64,000 bases of DNA from Balaenoptera acutorostrata (taxonomy: Eukaryota > Chordata > Mammalia > Artiodactyla > Balaenopteridae), in NCBI RefSeq assembly GCF_949987535.1, contig NC_080073.1, forward strand, positions 22,812,116 through 22,876,115, written 5' to 3'. Positions 12,800-25,290 of the stretch are shown here, piece by piece. How positions within the stretch are numbered: the first letter of the stretch is position 1; each line of letters starts with the position of its first letter. A program made the translations under genes and the position numbers. The notes below the pieces were generated by a model that was not told the DNA's origin, did no database searches, and worked only from the letters and a program-made list of their open reading frames with translations.

Positions 12800-13256
12800 G
12801 CCATATGCTCCTGCCTCAACCTACACTGAGGCCTTATCACTCACCCATCTTCTGTTCTAGCCAAATTAGAGAGTTAACTTATCCAAGGATAGTTCCCACC
12901 ATCCTCTGACTGTGGCACTCTCTCCTCCCCAGCCCCTCTGTCAATTGAATGAAATCTTTACCAAAGCCCAATTTAACTATATAGACCTTCCAGAAAGTCT
13001 TTCTGCCTCTTTCTTTATCTCTGGTAGTTCCTATCCCTGAATTCCACTAGTATATTGTACTTCTTTACTGGTCTTGCAGTACTCATCATTCTCTAAAATA
13101 TATCATCCTTATTTATCATCATCTGTCTCTCTGAGTAGGTCATGAGCTCGCTGAATGCAGAAACCATGTCACATTTGTCTCTGCTTTCCCATCTCATTGC
13201 TCAGACCAGTGAATTGCATAAAGCAGATACTCAATAGTTGTTTGACAAATTGAATT
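12800..13256 (+). repeat. L2 LINE 3' region
   Basis: 'tctttctgcctctttcttta' and the terminal part 'gcagatactcaatagttgtt' are L2 features in plus orientation. Diverged. Confidence 0.55.
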
Positions 13257-13545
13257 ACAAAGACTTCAACATAAGGTTATTAGTTGCAGCATTGTTTGAT
13301 ATAGCAAAAAATTGAAAACAATCCAACTGTCCATCAGTTGAGTTCGAATAAATCAGCTATGCCACCTCTATAAAATGGAATATTCTAAGGCTATGGAAAA
13401 TGATTTAGATCTATTTTTGGTGACGTAGAAAGATGTTCAGGACATAATACTAAGTAAGAAAGCAATTGACAGAACCATAGAGAGAGCATTATCCAAATAA
13501 TTTTTAAATAGACATTTCTAGGTATAGAAAAGATCTGAAAGGATA
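13257..13545 (+). repeat. Ancient L1 3'-region fragment
   Basis: The text 'ccaactgtccatcagttgag' and 'ataaaatggaatattctaag' is the well-known translated end of L1 ORF2 in decayed form, followed by 'ctaagtaagaaagcaattga'. No open frame remains. Confidence 0.6.
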
Positions 13546-14060
13546 TTCATTCACCTCACAGATGTTTCCTGAATGCCTACTATGAGTTAATGACTATTCT
13601 AAGAGCTGTATGTATAAGAGTAAACAAAGCAAAATGTCTATGCATGTGGAGTTAGCATTCTACTAGGGGAGGGGATAGAGAGAAAAAGCTGTATTTAAGA
13701 TAATAATAAGTGGAACAAAGAGAAGTAAAACAGGAATACTGAATAAAGAGTGATAGGGCTGGTGCAGGGAACATTTCAATATTATTTAAGGTGTTTAAGA
13801 AACACCTCTCTGATGAGAAATTATTTCCCCAGAAACCTGAAATAAGACAATAAGTCATGTAGGTTTCTGAAGGAAGAGGATTCCAGGCAGAGGGAACAGC
13901 AAGTGTAAAGGTCCCGAGGTACAAGTGTACTTGGTGTGGCAGGATAGAGTAAGTAAAAGGAGAGAAGGTAGGAGACGAGATAAGCAAATTAATGGGAAAC
14001 CATGTTATGTAATGCCCTCTAAGGGAGTTTGACTTTTATTCTGAGTAGAGTGAAAAGACT
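13546..14060 (+). repeat. Ancient interspersed repeat, family not assigned
   Basis: It opens with 'cctgaatgcctactatgagt' and continues through 'ggattccaggcagagggaac' and 'agcaagtgtaaaggtcccga', a very common old mammalian repeat layout. The minus-strand open frame 13652-13987 (111 codons) is antisense to it and not considered a gene. Confidence 0.5.
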
Positions 14061-14635
14061 GGTAGGCTTTTGAAAAATTATCAAGAAATTGGTAATGGAC
14101 ATATTAAGTTTGAGATGCCTATAGGAGTTCCAAATGGGAGGTAGAAAGTTGGATGCATGATCTAGAGTTCAAGAGTGAATTCTAGGCTGGTTTTATAGAT
14201 TTAGACTGGTATTTAATTCCATTTTCTAGTTAGGTGAAACTACCTTGAAAATAAGTGTAGAAGGCAAAGAGGTCTGAGGACTGAGCCATATATTATTTTG
14301 TCATTTAGGGAATGAAAGCTTAAGAGAGTCCAGCAAAACTTAGAAGGAGGGACCACTGAGCAAAGAGATAAAGGAAAGAGATATGTGAAGGAAGCCTAGT
14401 GGCAAAAGTATATCCTCAAAGAGGAGGATGAGATAAATTCTATCAAATTCTGCTCAAAGGTTGAATAAGAGGAGGACTGAGAAAAGGCCATTGAATTTTG
14501 TGACATGAAGATCACTGATGACCTGAATAAAAGCAATATTGGAAGAATGGTAGGGACGAAAGTCAGAGTAAATTAGGATTTCAAGAGAGAAGGGGAGGCA
14601 GGGCTGACAGTGAGTTTATACAACTCTTTCAAAGC
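14061..14635. other. No gene; probably continuation of old repeat
   Basis: The wording ('gagatgcctataggagttcc', 'ggatgagataaattctatca') suggests the previous repeat may continue, but I cannot set a border. Confidence 0.3.
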
Positions 14636-14639
14636 CCTT

Positions 14640-15185
14640 TCAAAATTAAGGAATATCAGACAAATTGAGACTCATTCTAGAAATCAACTGGCCTCTTCTC
14701 CACAAAAATGTCAATGTCATAAAAGATAAAGAAAGGCTGAGGAAATGTTCCAGATTAAAAGAAACCAAAGAGTCATATCCATTAAATTCTATACATGATT
14801 CTTGATTGAACCCTGGATCAGGGGAAAATTGTTATACTGAACATTATTGAAAAAAATGACAAAATTTGAATACGGATTGCATTTTAAATCAAGATATTGT
14901 ATTAATGCTAAACTTCCCAAATTTCATCATAGAATTGTAGTTATGTAATGGAATGTACTTGCTCTTAGAAAATATATCAGAAAATGATTCAGAAAAACAC
15001 AATAAATATATATACATCTATGTATATATATATATATATATAAAATAATAGATTTATATATATGCAGGATATAGCAAAATATATATATAAAATCTAGATG
15101 AGGGGTACATAGAAGTCCTCTGTATTATTCTTACAAACTTTCTGTAAATTTGAAATTATTTTGTAATAAAACTTTTTGAAAATGT
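14640..15185 (+). repeat. Ancient L1-like 3' UTR with internal TA microsatellite
   Basis: 'gaggaaatgttccagattaa' and 'gttatgtaatggaatgtact' occur in the order of an old L1 3' terminus, closing with 'ttgaaattattttgtaataa'. A (TA)n tract at about 15003-15093 sits where such elements usually carry one. No coding remains. Confidence 0.6.
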
Positions 15186-15189
15186 TATA

Positions 15190-16335
15190 GTGGTTATTTC
15201 TGAGAAATGAAATAATGGATTTTTTTCTATCTCCTTATCTCTATTTTCTTTTTCAACAGCAGAGATCAGTTATTTTAAAACATAAGTATTTTTAATGACA
15301 TTTAAAGTATTTAAGAAAACGTATCAGTTAACTTTATTGACCACTCAAAAGGGCAGTGTTTTAATGAACTGAGCAAATACTTACTTCATGAGACATATTT
15401 ATCAGATTTTTTGAAGTTATAGAACAAGATTTACAACAGATCTCTACTGATGAGATTATACACCCACATATGATACCTTGTGGGCCAATGTTCACTTCTC
15501 AAGAAAAAGGAAGTTAATACATTGGGATATTGCTTTAAGTATTTTAATGTTAATTATAATGATAATGCACTAAAATGAATTAATAATTTTGAATTTTTCT
15601 TGACTGAATTGCCAGAGGTTTCTTTAGGGCTTAAATTATTATTTCTATGTTTTATGTGTTGGCTTTACCATCACAGAGGAGAAATATGAAAAAGCAATTA
15701 ACTATATCCTCCAGTCTCCCTGAGAAATTGCTGTAGGGAATCTGTGAAAGAAGGGGTAGAGTTAGCATTATCACAGAAGATCTGTTTAATCAGATTCTCA
15801 CTCTGGGGAAAATCTGGTTTAACACCCCATGGCTATCAGAACAAGCTTGCCATTATCACGTAACAGATTTGTGGTGGAAACTCAATAGCCATTTGTTGAT
15901 TAATTGTCAAGAAAGGGAAGAAAGTTTATATCAGAGACAACTTGACTTTGCAAGATCTAGCAAGGTTACCATCAACTCTCACCGACTTAGAGTTTAAAAT
16001 ATTGGCCATAGTGTTAGGAGGCTGAGTGGAATTTTTTAAAATGTCAATCCATCTAACAAGAAGGATAAGATAACTTTGTTGACCACAAGCCTAAGAGCAC
16101 TTTATTGACTTAACAGCCAAGTAAGAAACAAAAATGAGGGGGAAAAAAAGTAACCAGTTAAAGAAGGTAGAGTGACAGTATTTTGCTATCAAGATTTGTA
16201 ATTCTTGATAGCAAAATAGCAATTGAACTAAGTCATTTAAATCAAGCCTTTAAAAATAATTATAGAGAAATATTTTTAGAATTATTATAGGTATTTTTGA
16301 AGGTGTTTAATAACATATATGTGTTAGTGCCTGTA
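15190..16335. other. AT-rich intergenic DNA
   Basis: No gene or confident repeat. A short inverted pair, 'ttttgctatcaagatttgta' followed by 'attcttgatagcaaaa', at about 16181-16217 could form a hairpin. Confidence 0.4.
16181..16217. repeat. Small perfect inverted repeat (hairpin)
   Basis: The 14-base arm 'ttttgctatcaaga' at 16181-16194 is followed by a short loop and its complement 'tcttgatagcaaaa' at 16204-16217. It is AT-rich and isolated, with no gene next to it. It could be chance or a decayed MITE end. Confidence 0.5.
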
Positions 16336-16339
16336 TCTC

Positions 16340-18157
16340 AATTTCAGTTTCTGGCAACATGGTAGACTAAATAATCTAACTGACTCTCGACTAAAAGTAA
16401 GTAAAAGTAAATAAAAATATGAATATCTATTTTACTGCTTTGACAAATTGGCAAGAATGTAAGAATTCTCCAGAGACCTAAAGTTAAGGGAAAACAGGAG
16501 TCCAACATGGTAAGCAGAGGACCAGAGCTCACCTTTACCCCAAGGGCAACTTCTGAACCCAGATAACTCTGAACTTCACTTTTCATGGCCTCACAGAGAG
16601 TGAAGACATAAGAAAAATCTCTCAGAGTGGGAAGCCTACTAGGAGATTCCACACATTAACCTGAGCTAGAAAATTACACCGTCAGCAAGCAAACTAGAAA
16701 TAAAACTGTACCTCTCAGGAGTAGAAAATAAAATTAGCCATCTAAACCTTGTTTCTGGATGAAAGCCAGGAGTAAATATCTAAAAATTGAAAAGAAAAGT
16801 GCACACATATACAAAAAAAAATTAAGTTTCCATAAAGGATAGACAGTTGAAATATGTACATCTTTAAAAGATAGCATTTGCAATAGCACCAACAAATGAA
16901 TCTAACCAAAGTTGCACAAGACCTTAACAACATCAAAAACCTGTGAAACTCTATGGAAACAAATTAAATAAGAGCTAAATAAATGTAAAGATGTACCATG
17001 GTTCATAGACAGGAAGACTCAGTATTATAAAAATATTGCTTCTCCCCAGATTGATCCATATATTCAATCTGAATAGTTTTTACTTTGAAATTTGGCAAAA
17101 AATTATACGATTTAAACAGAGGACAAAGAACAAAAATAGTCAAAACATCCCATAACAGGAAATATATAAAGATATTTGCTTTACCAGGTATTAAGAGTTA
17201 TAAAAATCTAATATTTAAAATAAAGTGGTATTGGTCCAGGGATAGATGAATAGACTGGTGGAAATGAGTGGAGAACTCAGAAATATATCCACACACCTAT
17301 GGAAGTTCGATTGACAGACTAGTGGGAAACAGGGATTTTTCTATAAATAGTTCTGAAACAAAATTGACTCCGAACTAAAGCAAGACAATTCCATAGGAAT
17401 TAAAGACCTAAATGTGAACAGCAAGAGTATAACAATTTTAGAAGGCAAAATAAAAAACATCTTCACCATTCTGTCCAAGGAATTCTCCATTTTTTCTGGA
17501 GTTGATCTGTAGTGGAGATAGATTTCTTAAATACGATAGAAGTAGAAACCACAAAGAGAGTTAAGTTCAATTACATTAAAATTAAGAGCATCTGTTCATT
17601 TAAAACACCATGTGGTAGAGACTTGAGTACTCCCAAATATCAGTGTGGGAGTATTCTACACTTCCCAGCCTCCTTTGGGGCCGAATGATGAGATGCAATT
17701 TGGACAGGAGTGACAGAAGCCACTTCCAGGCCTTGCACTTAGAAATAACCTACAGAGTCCTCAGCTTTCCTTCCTTTGCCATGTGTTTTCTAAGGCACAG
17801 TTTCAAGAGAGGACCATCGACTAACATCAGCCTTTGTTATCCACTGAGGTTCAAGGTTATTTGTTACTCCCGTTTAGCCTATGCTACACTGATTAATAAA
17901 AGCCATAGATAAAATGATAACTACAAAGTGGAGAAGCCATTTTCAGTACATCTACTTGACAAAAAATGAGCATCCAATACATTTTTTAAGTTCTATGAAT
18001 TCATAAGAAAAGGATAAACATCCCAATAGAAAAATGGGCAAAAGATTTGAACAACCTCCTTCATAATGGTCAATAACCACATAAAAAGATAGCCATTCTC
18101 TAGTAAATGAGAAAATGTTACCTCACCGTTTTCACTCCCATCAGTAGGACAAAATTT
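16340..18157 (+). mobile_element. Ancient L1, left part, interrupted by younger insertions
   Basis: From about 16780 the text follows L1 ORF2 in plus orientation with many stops, for instance 'cagacaggaagactcagtat' and 'gggcaaaagatttgaacaac'. The part 16340-16700 may be its 5' region. The element breaks at 18157 and resumes at 25811 ('accctacctagtgttaacag') with the expected next part of ORF2, the segment before 'ctactttggaaaac'. The gap is exactly filled by the SINE and its nested L1. No functional reading frame remains. Confidence 0.65.
17600..17930. repeat. Unassigned insert within the ancient L1
   Basis: Between 'gagcatctgttcatttaaaa' and 'gataactacaaagtggagaa' the sequence departs from L1 ORF2. 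It carries GC-richer text, for instance 'cacttcccagcctcctttgg', and ends 'gattaataaaagccatagat'. This looks like an old inserted element of unknown family. The 89-codon frame 17643-17912 lies in it and has no recognisable motif. Confidence 0.4.
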
Positions 18158-18427
18158 TTTGAAGTCTGGGGACTTCCCTGGTGGCGCAGTGGTTGAGAAT
18201 CCACCTGCCAATGCAGGGGACATGGGTTCGAGCCCTTGTCCGGGAGGATCCCACATGCTGTGGAGCAACTAAGCCCATGCGCAACAACTAATGAGCCTGC
18301 GCTCTAGAGCCCACGAGCCACAACTACTGAAGCCCGTGTGCCTAGAGCCCGTGCTCTGCAACAAGTGAAGCCAATGCCATGAGAAGCCTGTGCACTGCAA
18401 CGAAGAGTAGGCTCATGGGGAGACCTT

Positions 18428-18438
18428 CAAGATGGCAG
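18428..18438 (+). promoter_or_regulatory. Decayed YY1-like site at L1 5' end
   Basis: 'caagatggcag' near the L1 start resembles the YY1 motif CAAGATGGCGG that positions L1 transcription in mammals. Here one G of the core is A. Function is inferred from other L1s, not shown. Confidence 0.5.
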
Positions 18439-19925
18439 AAGAGTAAGACATGGATATCACCTTCCTCCCCACAAATACAACAGAAATACATCTACATGTG
18501 GAACAACTCCTAAAGGACACCTACTGAATGCTGACAGAAGACCTCAGACTTCCCAAAAGGCAAGAAACTCCCCATGCACCTGGGTAGGGCAAAAGAAAAA
18601 AGAAAAAGCAGAGACAAAAGAATAGGGACGGGACCTGCACCAGTGGGAGGGAGCTGTGAAGGAGGAAAGGTTTCCACACACTAGGAAGCCCCTTCGTGGG
18701 CGGAGACTGCGGGTGGTGGAGGGGGAAGCTTCGGAGCCACGGAGGAGAGCGCAGCAACAGGGGTGCGGAGGGCAAAGCGGAGAGATTCCCACACAGAGGC
18801 TCGGCGCCGAGCAGCACTCACCAGCCCGAGAGGCTTGTCTGCTGAACCGCCGAGATGGGTGGGGGCTGGGAGCTGAGGTTCCGGCTTCAGAGGTCAGGTC
18901 CCAGGGAGAGAACTGGGGTTGGTGGCGTGAACACAGCCTAAAGGGGCTAGTGCGCCACAGCTAGCCGGGAAGGAGTCCAGGGAAAAGGTCTGAAGCTGCC
19001 AAAGAGGCAAGAGATGTTTTCTTGCCTCTTTGTTTCATGGTGCGCGAGGAGAGGGGATTCAGAGCGCCGCTTAAAGGAGCTCCAGAGACGGGCGCGAGCC
19101 GCGGCTATCAGCGTGGACCCCAGAGACGGGCATGAGATGCTAAGGCTGCTGCTGCCGCCACCAAGAAGCCTGTGTGCGAGCACAGGTCACTCTCCACACC
19201 TCCTGTCCCGGGAGCCTGTGCAGCCCGCCACTGCCAGGGTCCCGTGATCCGTGGACAACTTCCCCGGAAAAACGCATGGCGCGCCTCAGGCTGCTGCAAT
19301 GTCACGCTGGCCTCTGCCGCCGCAGGCTCGCCCCACCTCCTCCGTACCCCTCCCTCCCCCCGGCCTGAGTGAGCCAGAGCCCCCGAATCAGCTGCTCCTT
19401 TAACCCCGTCCTGTCTGAGCGATGAACAGACGCCCTCAGGCGACCTACACGCAGAGGCGGGGCCAAATCCAAAGCTGAACCCCGGGAGCTGTGCAAACAA
19501 AGAAGAGAAGGGAAATCTCTCCCAGCAGCGTCAGAAGCAGCGGATTAAATCTCCACAATCAACTTGATGTACCCTGCATCTGTAGAATACCTGAATAGAC
19601 AACGAATCATCCCAAATTGAGGAGGTGGACTTTGGGAGCAAAGATATATATATATATTTCCCTTTTTCTCTTTTTGTGAGTGTGTATGTGAATGCTTCTG
19701 TGAGTAATTTTGTCTGTATAGCTTTGCATTTACCATTTGTCCTAGGGCTCTGTCTGCCCGTTGTTTTTTTTTTCATATAGTTTTTAGCACTTCTTATCAT
19801 TGGTGGATTTGTTTTTCGGTTTGGTTGCTCTCTTCTTTCTTTCTTTGTTTCTTTTTTTAATTACTTTCAAATTTTTTTATTTTTAATAATTGTTTCTTTA
19901 TTTATTATTTTAATAACTTTTTAAT

Positions 19926-19961
19926 TTAATTTCCCTTCCTTCCTCCCTCCCTCCCTCCCCC

Positions 19962-20002
<41 letters not shown>

Positions 20003-20006
20003 TTTC
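19926..20006 (+). repeat. Polypyrimidine tract (CCTT)/(CT)/(CTTT)
   Basis: Continuous pyrimidines: 'cttccttcctccctccctcc', then CT repeats, then CTTT repeats. It lies inside the L1 5' UTR and is likely hypervariable in length. Confidence 0.9.
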
Positions 20007-20523
20007 TCCCTTTTATTCTGAGCCATGTGGATGACAGGATCTTGGTCCTCCAGCCGGGTGTCAGGGCTGTGCCTCTGAGGTGGGAGAGCCGAGTTCAGGA
20101 CGTAGGTCCACCAGAGACCTCCCAGCTCCACGTAATATCAAACAGCAAAAATCTCCCAGAGATCTCCATGTCAACGCCAAGACCCAGCTCCACTAACCAA
20201 CCAGCAAGCTACAGTGCTGGACACCGTATGCCAAACAACTAGCAAGAGAGGAACACAACCCCACCCATTAGCAGAGAGGCTGCCTAAAATCATAATAAGG
20301 CCACAGACACTCCAAAACACACCACCGGAAGAGGACTTGCCCACCAGAAAGACAATATCCAGCCTCATCCACCAGAACACAGGCACTAGTCCCCTCCAAC
20401 AGGAAGCTTACACAACCCACTGAAACAACCTTAGCCACTGGGGGCAGACATCAAAAACAATGGGAACCATGAACATGCAGCCTGCGAAAAGGAGACCCGA
20501 AACACAGTAAGTTAAGCAAAATG

Positions 20524-21403
20524 AGGAGACTGAGAAACACACAGCAGATGAAGGAGCAAGGTGAAAACCCACCAGACCAAACAAATGAAAAGGAAATAGC
20601 AGTCTACCTGAAAAAGAATTCAGAGTAATGTTAGTAAAGATGATCCAAAATCTTGGAAATAGAATGTAGAAAATACAAGAAACATTTAACAAGGACCTAG
20701 AAGAACTAAAGAGCAAACAAAGAATGATGAACAACACAATAACTGAAATTAAAAATTCTCTAGAAGGAATCAATAGCAGAATACTGAGGCAGAAGAATGG
20801 ATAAGTGACCTGGAAGATAAAATAGTGGAAATAACTACGGCAGAGCAGAATAAAGAAAGAATGAAAAGAATTGAGGACAGTCTCAGAGACCTGTGGGACA
20901 ATATTAAACGCACCAACATTTGAATTATAGGGGTCCCAGAAGAAGAGAAAAAGAAAGGGACTGAGAAAATATTTGAGAGATTATCGTTGAAAACTTCCCT
21001 AATATGAGAAAGGAAAGAGTTAATGAAGTCCAGGAAGTGCAGAGAGTCCCATACAGGATAAATTCAAGGAGAAACACGCCAAGACATATTAATCAAACTA
21101 TCAAAAATTAAATACAAAGAAAAAATATTAAAAGCAGCAAGGGAAAAACAACAAATAACATACAAGGGAATCCCCATAAGGTTAACAGCTGAGCTTTCAG
21201 CAGAAACTGTGCAAGCCAGAAGGGAGGGGGAGGACATATTTAAAGCGATGAAAGGGAAAAACCTACAACCAAGATTACTCTACCCAACAAGGATCTCATT
21301 CAGATTCAACAGAGAAATTAAAACCTTTACAGACAAGCAAAAGCTAAGAGAATTCAGCACCACCAAACCAGCTCTACAACAAATGCTAAAGGAACTTCTC
21401 TAG
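20524..21403 (+). pseudogene. L1 ORF1 remnant (RNA-binding chaperone)
   Basis: The stretch aligns by eye with the intact ORF1 at 33063-33968: methionine start near 20524, coiled-coil region, RRM-like part, and a C-terminal domain ending '...QMLKELL'. It has stops and frameshifts. Only the last 64 codons (21209-21403) are open, including 'PRLLYPTRISFRF'. The intact family protein forms trimers and binds L1 RNA in the cytoplasm; this copy cannot. Confidence 0.8.
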
Positions 21404-21463
21404 GCAGGAAACACAAGAGAAGGAAAAGACCCACAATAACAAACCCCAAATAATTAAGAAAAT

Positions 21464-24400
21464 GGTAATAGGAACATAAATATCGATAATTAACTTAAAT
21501 GTAAATGGATTAAATGCTCCAACCAAAAGACCTAGACTGGCTGAACGGATACAAAAACAAGAGCCATACATATGCTGTCTACAAGAGACCCACTTCAGAC
21601 CTAGGGACACATACAGACTGAAAGTGAGGGGATGGAAAAAGATATTCCATGCAAATGGAAATCAAAAGAAAGCTGGAGTAGCAATTCTCATATCAGACAA
21701 AATAGAGTTTAAAATAAAGACTATTACAAGAGACAAAGAAGGACACTACATAATGATCAAAGGATCAATCCCGGAAGAAGATATAACAGTGGTAAATATT
21801 TATGCCCCAACATAGGAGTACCTCAATACATAAGGCAAATGGCTAACAGCCATAAAAGGGGAAATCGACAGTAACACAATCATAGTAGGGGACTTTAACA
21901 CCCCACTTTCACCAATGGACAGATCATCCAAAATGAAAATAAATAAGGAAACACAAGCTTTAAATGATGCATTAAACAAGATGGACTTAATTGATATTTA
22001 TAGGACATTCCATCCAAAAACAACAGAATACACTTGCTTCTCAAGTGCTCATGGAACATTCTCCAGGATAGATCATATCTTGGGTCACAAATCAAGCCTG
22101 GGTAAATTTAAGAAAATTGAAATCGTATCAAGTTTCTTTTCCAACCACAATGCTATAAGGCTAGATATCAATTACAGGAAAAAATCTGTAAAAAATACAA
22201 ACACATGGAGGCTAAACAATACACTACTTAATAACCAAGAGATCACTGAAGAAATCAAAGATGAAATCAAAAAATACCTAGAAACAAATGACAGTGAAAA
22301 TACGATGACCCAAAACCTATGGGATGCAGCAAAAGCAGTTCTAAGAGGGAAGTTTATAGCAATACAATCCTACCTTAGGAAACAGGAAACAACTCAAATA
22401 AACAACCTAACCTTGCACCTAAAGCAATTAGAGAAAGAAGAACAAAAAAAACCCCAAAGTTAGCAGAAGGAAAGAAATCATAAAGATCAGATCAGAAATA
22501 AATGAAAAAGAAATGAAGGAAATGATAGCAAAGATCAATAAAACTAAAAGCTGGTTCTTTGAGAAGATAAACAAAATTGATAAACCATTAGCCAGACTCA
22601 TCAAGAAAAAAAGGGAGAAGGCTCAAATCAATAGAATTAGAAATGAAAACGGAGAAGTAACAACTGACACTGCAGAGATACAAAGGATCATGAGAGATTA
22701 CTACAAGCCATAAAATATGGTAGTATTGTAGTAAGATCCATATATATGCCAATAAAATGGACAACCTGGAAGAAATGGACAAATTCTTAGAAAAGCACAA
22801 CCTTCTGAGACTGAACCAGGAAGAAATAGAAAGTATAGACAGACCCATCACAAGCACTGAAATTGAACCTGTGATTAAATCTTCCAACAAACAAAAGCCC
22901 AGGACCAGATGGCTTCACAGGTGAATTCTATCAACTATTTAGAGAAGAGCTAACACCTATCCTTCTCAAACTCTTCCAAAATATAGCAGAGGAAGGAATA
23001 CTCCAAAACTCATTCTACGAGGCCACCATCACCCTGATATCAAAACCAGACAAAGATGTCACAAAGAAAGAAAACTACAGCCAATATCACTGATGAACAT
23101 GGATGCAAAAATCCTCAACAAAATACTAGCAAACAGAATCCAACAGCATATTAAAAGGTTCATACACCATGATCAAGTGGGATTTATCCCAGGAATGCAA
23201 GGATTCTTCAATATACACAATTCAATCAATGTGATACACTATATTAAGAAATTGAAGAATAAAAACCATATGATCATCTCAATAAATGCAGAAAAAGCTT
23301 TCAACAAGATTCAACACCCACTTATGATAAAAATCCTCCAGAAAGTAGGCATAGAGGGAACATATCTCAACATAATAAAGGCCATATATGACAAACCCAC
23401 AGCCAACATCGTCCTCAATGGTGAAAAACTGAAACCATATCCTCTAAGATCAGGAACAAACAAGGTTGCCCACTCTCACCACTGTTATTCAACATTGTTT
23501 TGGAAGTTTTAGCCACAGCAATCAGAGAAGATAAAGAAATAAAAGGAATCCAAATTGGAAAAGAAGAAGTAAAGCTGTCACTGTTTGCAGATGACATGAT
23601 ACTATACATAGAGAATCCTAAACATGCTACCAGAAAAATACTAGAGCTAATCAATGAATTTGGTAAAGTAGCAGGATACAAAATTAATGCACAGAAATCT
23701 CTTGCATTCCTTTACACTAATGATGAAAAATCTGAAAGAGAAATTAAAGAAATACTCCCATTTACCATTGCAACAAAAAGAATAAAATACCTAGGAATAA
23801 ACCTACCTAAGGAGACAAAAAACCTGTATGCAGAAAACTGTAAGACACTGATGAAAGAAATTAAAGATGATACAAACAGATGGAGAAATATACCATGTTC
23901 TTGGATTGGAAGAATCAGCATTGTGAAAATGACTATACTACCCAAAGCACTCTACAGATTCAATGCAATCCCTATCAAACTACCAATGGCATTTTTCACA
24001 GAACTAGAACAAAAAATTTCACAGTTTGTATGGAAATACAAACAACCCCGAAGAGCCAAAGCAATCTTGAGAAAGAAAAACGGAGCTGGAGGAATCAGGC
24101 TCCCTGACTTCAGACTATACTACAGAGCTACAGTAATCAAGACAGTATGGTACTGGCACAAAAACAGAAATGTAGATCAATGGAACAGGATAGAAAGCCC
24201 AGAGATAAACCCACGCACATATGGTCACCTTATCTTTGATAAAGGAGGCAAGAATATACAATGGAGAAAAGACAGCCTCTTCAGTAAGTGGTGCTGGGAA
24301 AGCTGGACAACTACATGTAAAAGAATGACATTAGAATGCTCCCGAACACCATATACAAAAATAAACTCGAATGGATTAAAGGCCTAAATGTAAGGCCAGA

Positions 24401-25290
24401 CACTATAAAACTCTTAGAGGAAAACATGGGCAGAACAGTCTACGACATAAATCACAGCAACATCCTTTTTGACCCACCTCCTAGAGGAATGGAAATAAAA
24501 ACAAAAATAAACAAATGGGACCTAATGAAACTTAAAAGCTTTTGCACAGCAAAGGAGACCATAAACAAGATGAAAAGACAACCCTCAGAATGGGAGAAAA
24601 TATTTGCAAACGAAGCAACTGACAAAGGATTAATCTCCAAAATATACAAGCAGCTCATGCAGCTCAATATCAAAAAAACAAACAACCCAATCCAAAAATG
24701 GGCAGAAGACCTCAACAGGTATTTCTCCAGAGAAGATATACAGATTGCCAACAAACACATGAAAGTATGCTCAACGTCACTAATCATTAGAGAAATGCAA
24801 AGCAAAACTACAATGAGGTATCACCTCACACTGGTCAGAATGGCCATCATCAAAAAATCTACAAACAATAAATGCTGGAGAGGGTGTGGAGAAAAGGGAA
24901 CACTCTTGCACTGTTGGTGGGAATGTAAATTGATACAGCCACTATGGAGAACAGTATGGAGGTTCCTTAAAAAACTAAAAATAGAACTACCATATGACCC
25001 AGCAATCCCACTACATATACCATGAGAAAACCATAATTCAAAGAGAGTCATGTACCACAATGTTCATTGCAACTCTATTTACAATAGCCAGGACATGGAA
25101 GCAACCTAAGTGTCCATCAACTGATGAATGGATAAAGAAGATGTGGCACATATATACAATGGAATATTACTCAGCCATAAAATGAAACAAAATCGAGTTA
25201 TTTGTAGTGAGGTGGATGGACCTAGAGTCTGCCATACAGAGTGAAGTAAGTCAGAAAGAGAAAAACAAATACTGTATGCTAACACATATA
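21464..25290 (+). pseudogene. L1 ORF2 remnant (endonuclease/reverse transcriptase)
   Basis: The order is ATG near 21464, endonuclease domain, reverse transcriptase and Cys-rich end. It is broken by many changes. An early stop sits where the intact copies have Tyr6, and further stops and frameshifts split it into open pieces at 21624-21815, 21915-22463, 22513-22713, 23093-23512, 23500-24387, 24336-25025 and 24994-25185. The catalytic 'LFADDMILY' block is still present in the 295-codon piece, as is the CCHC-type '[14 protein letters not shown]' near 24873. About 35 extra bases after 22709 disrupt the text between 'gattactacaagc' and 'tatatgccaataaaatgg'. Confidence 0.85.

Larger units (their letters stand above)
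18417..20520 (+). promoter_or_regulatory. L1 5' UTR with CpG-rich block
   Basis: The span 18640-19480 is far richer in G, C and CpG than anything else in the window, with runs such as 'gcgcgagccgcggctatcag'. In L1s this region acts as an internal RNA polymerase II promoter and a target for methylation. It is followed by T-rich and (CT)/(CTTT) tracts at about 19926-20006. Several overlapping open frames (18521-19500, both strands) are explained by the GC content and show no domain. Confidence 0.65.

Noticed and set aside
13652..13987. 111-codon minus-strand frame
   Set aside because: Antisense to an old interspersed repeat; no recognisable protein feature.
18521..19500. Several overlapping frames of 60-130 codons on both strands
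   Set aside because: They sit in the GC-rich L1 5' UTR, where stop codons are rare by composition. No frame is favoured.
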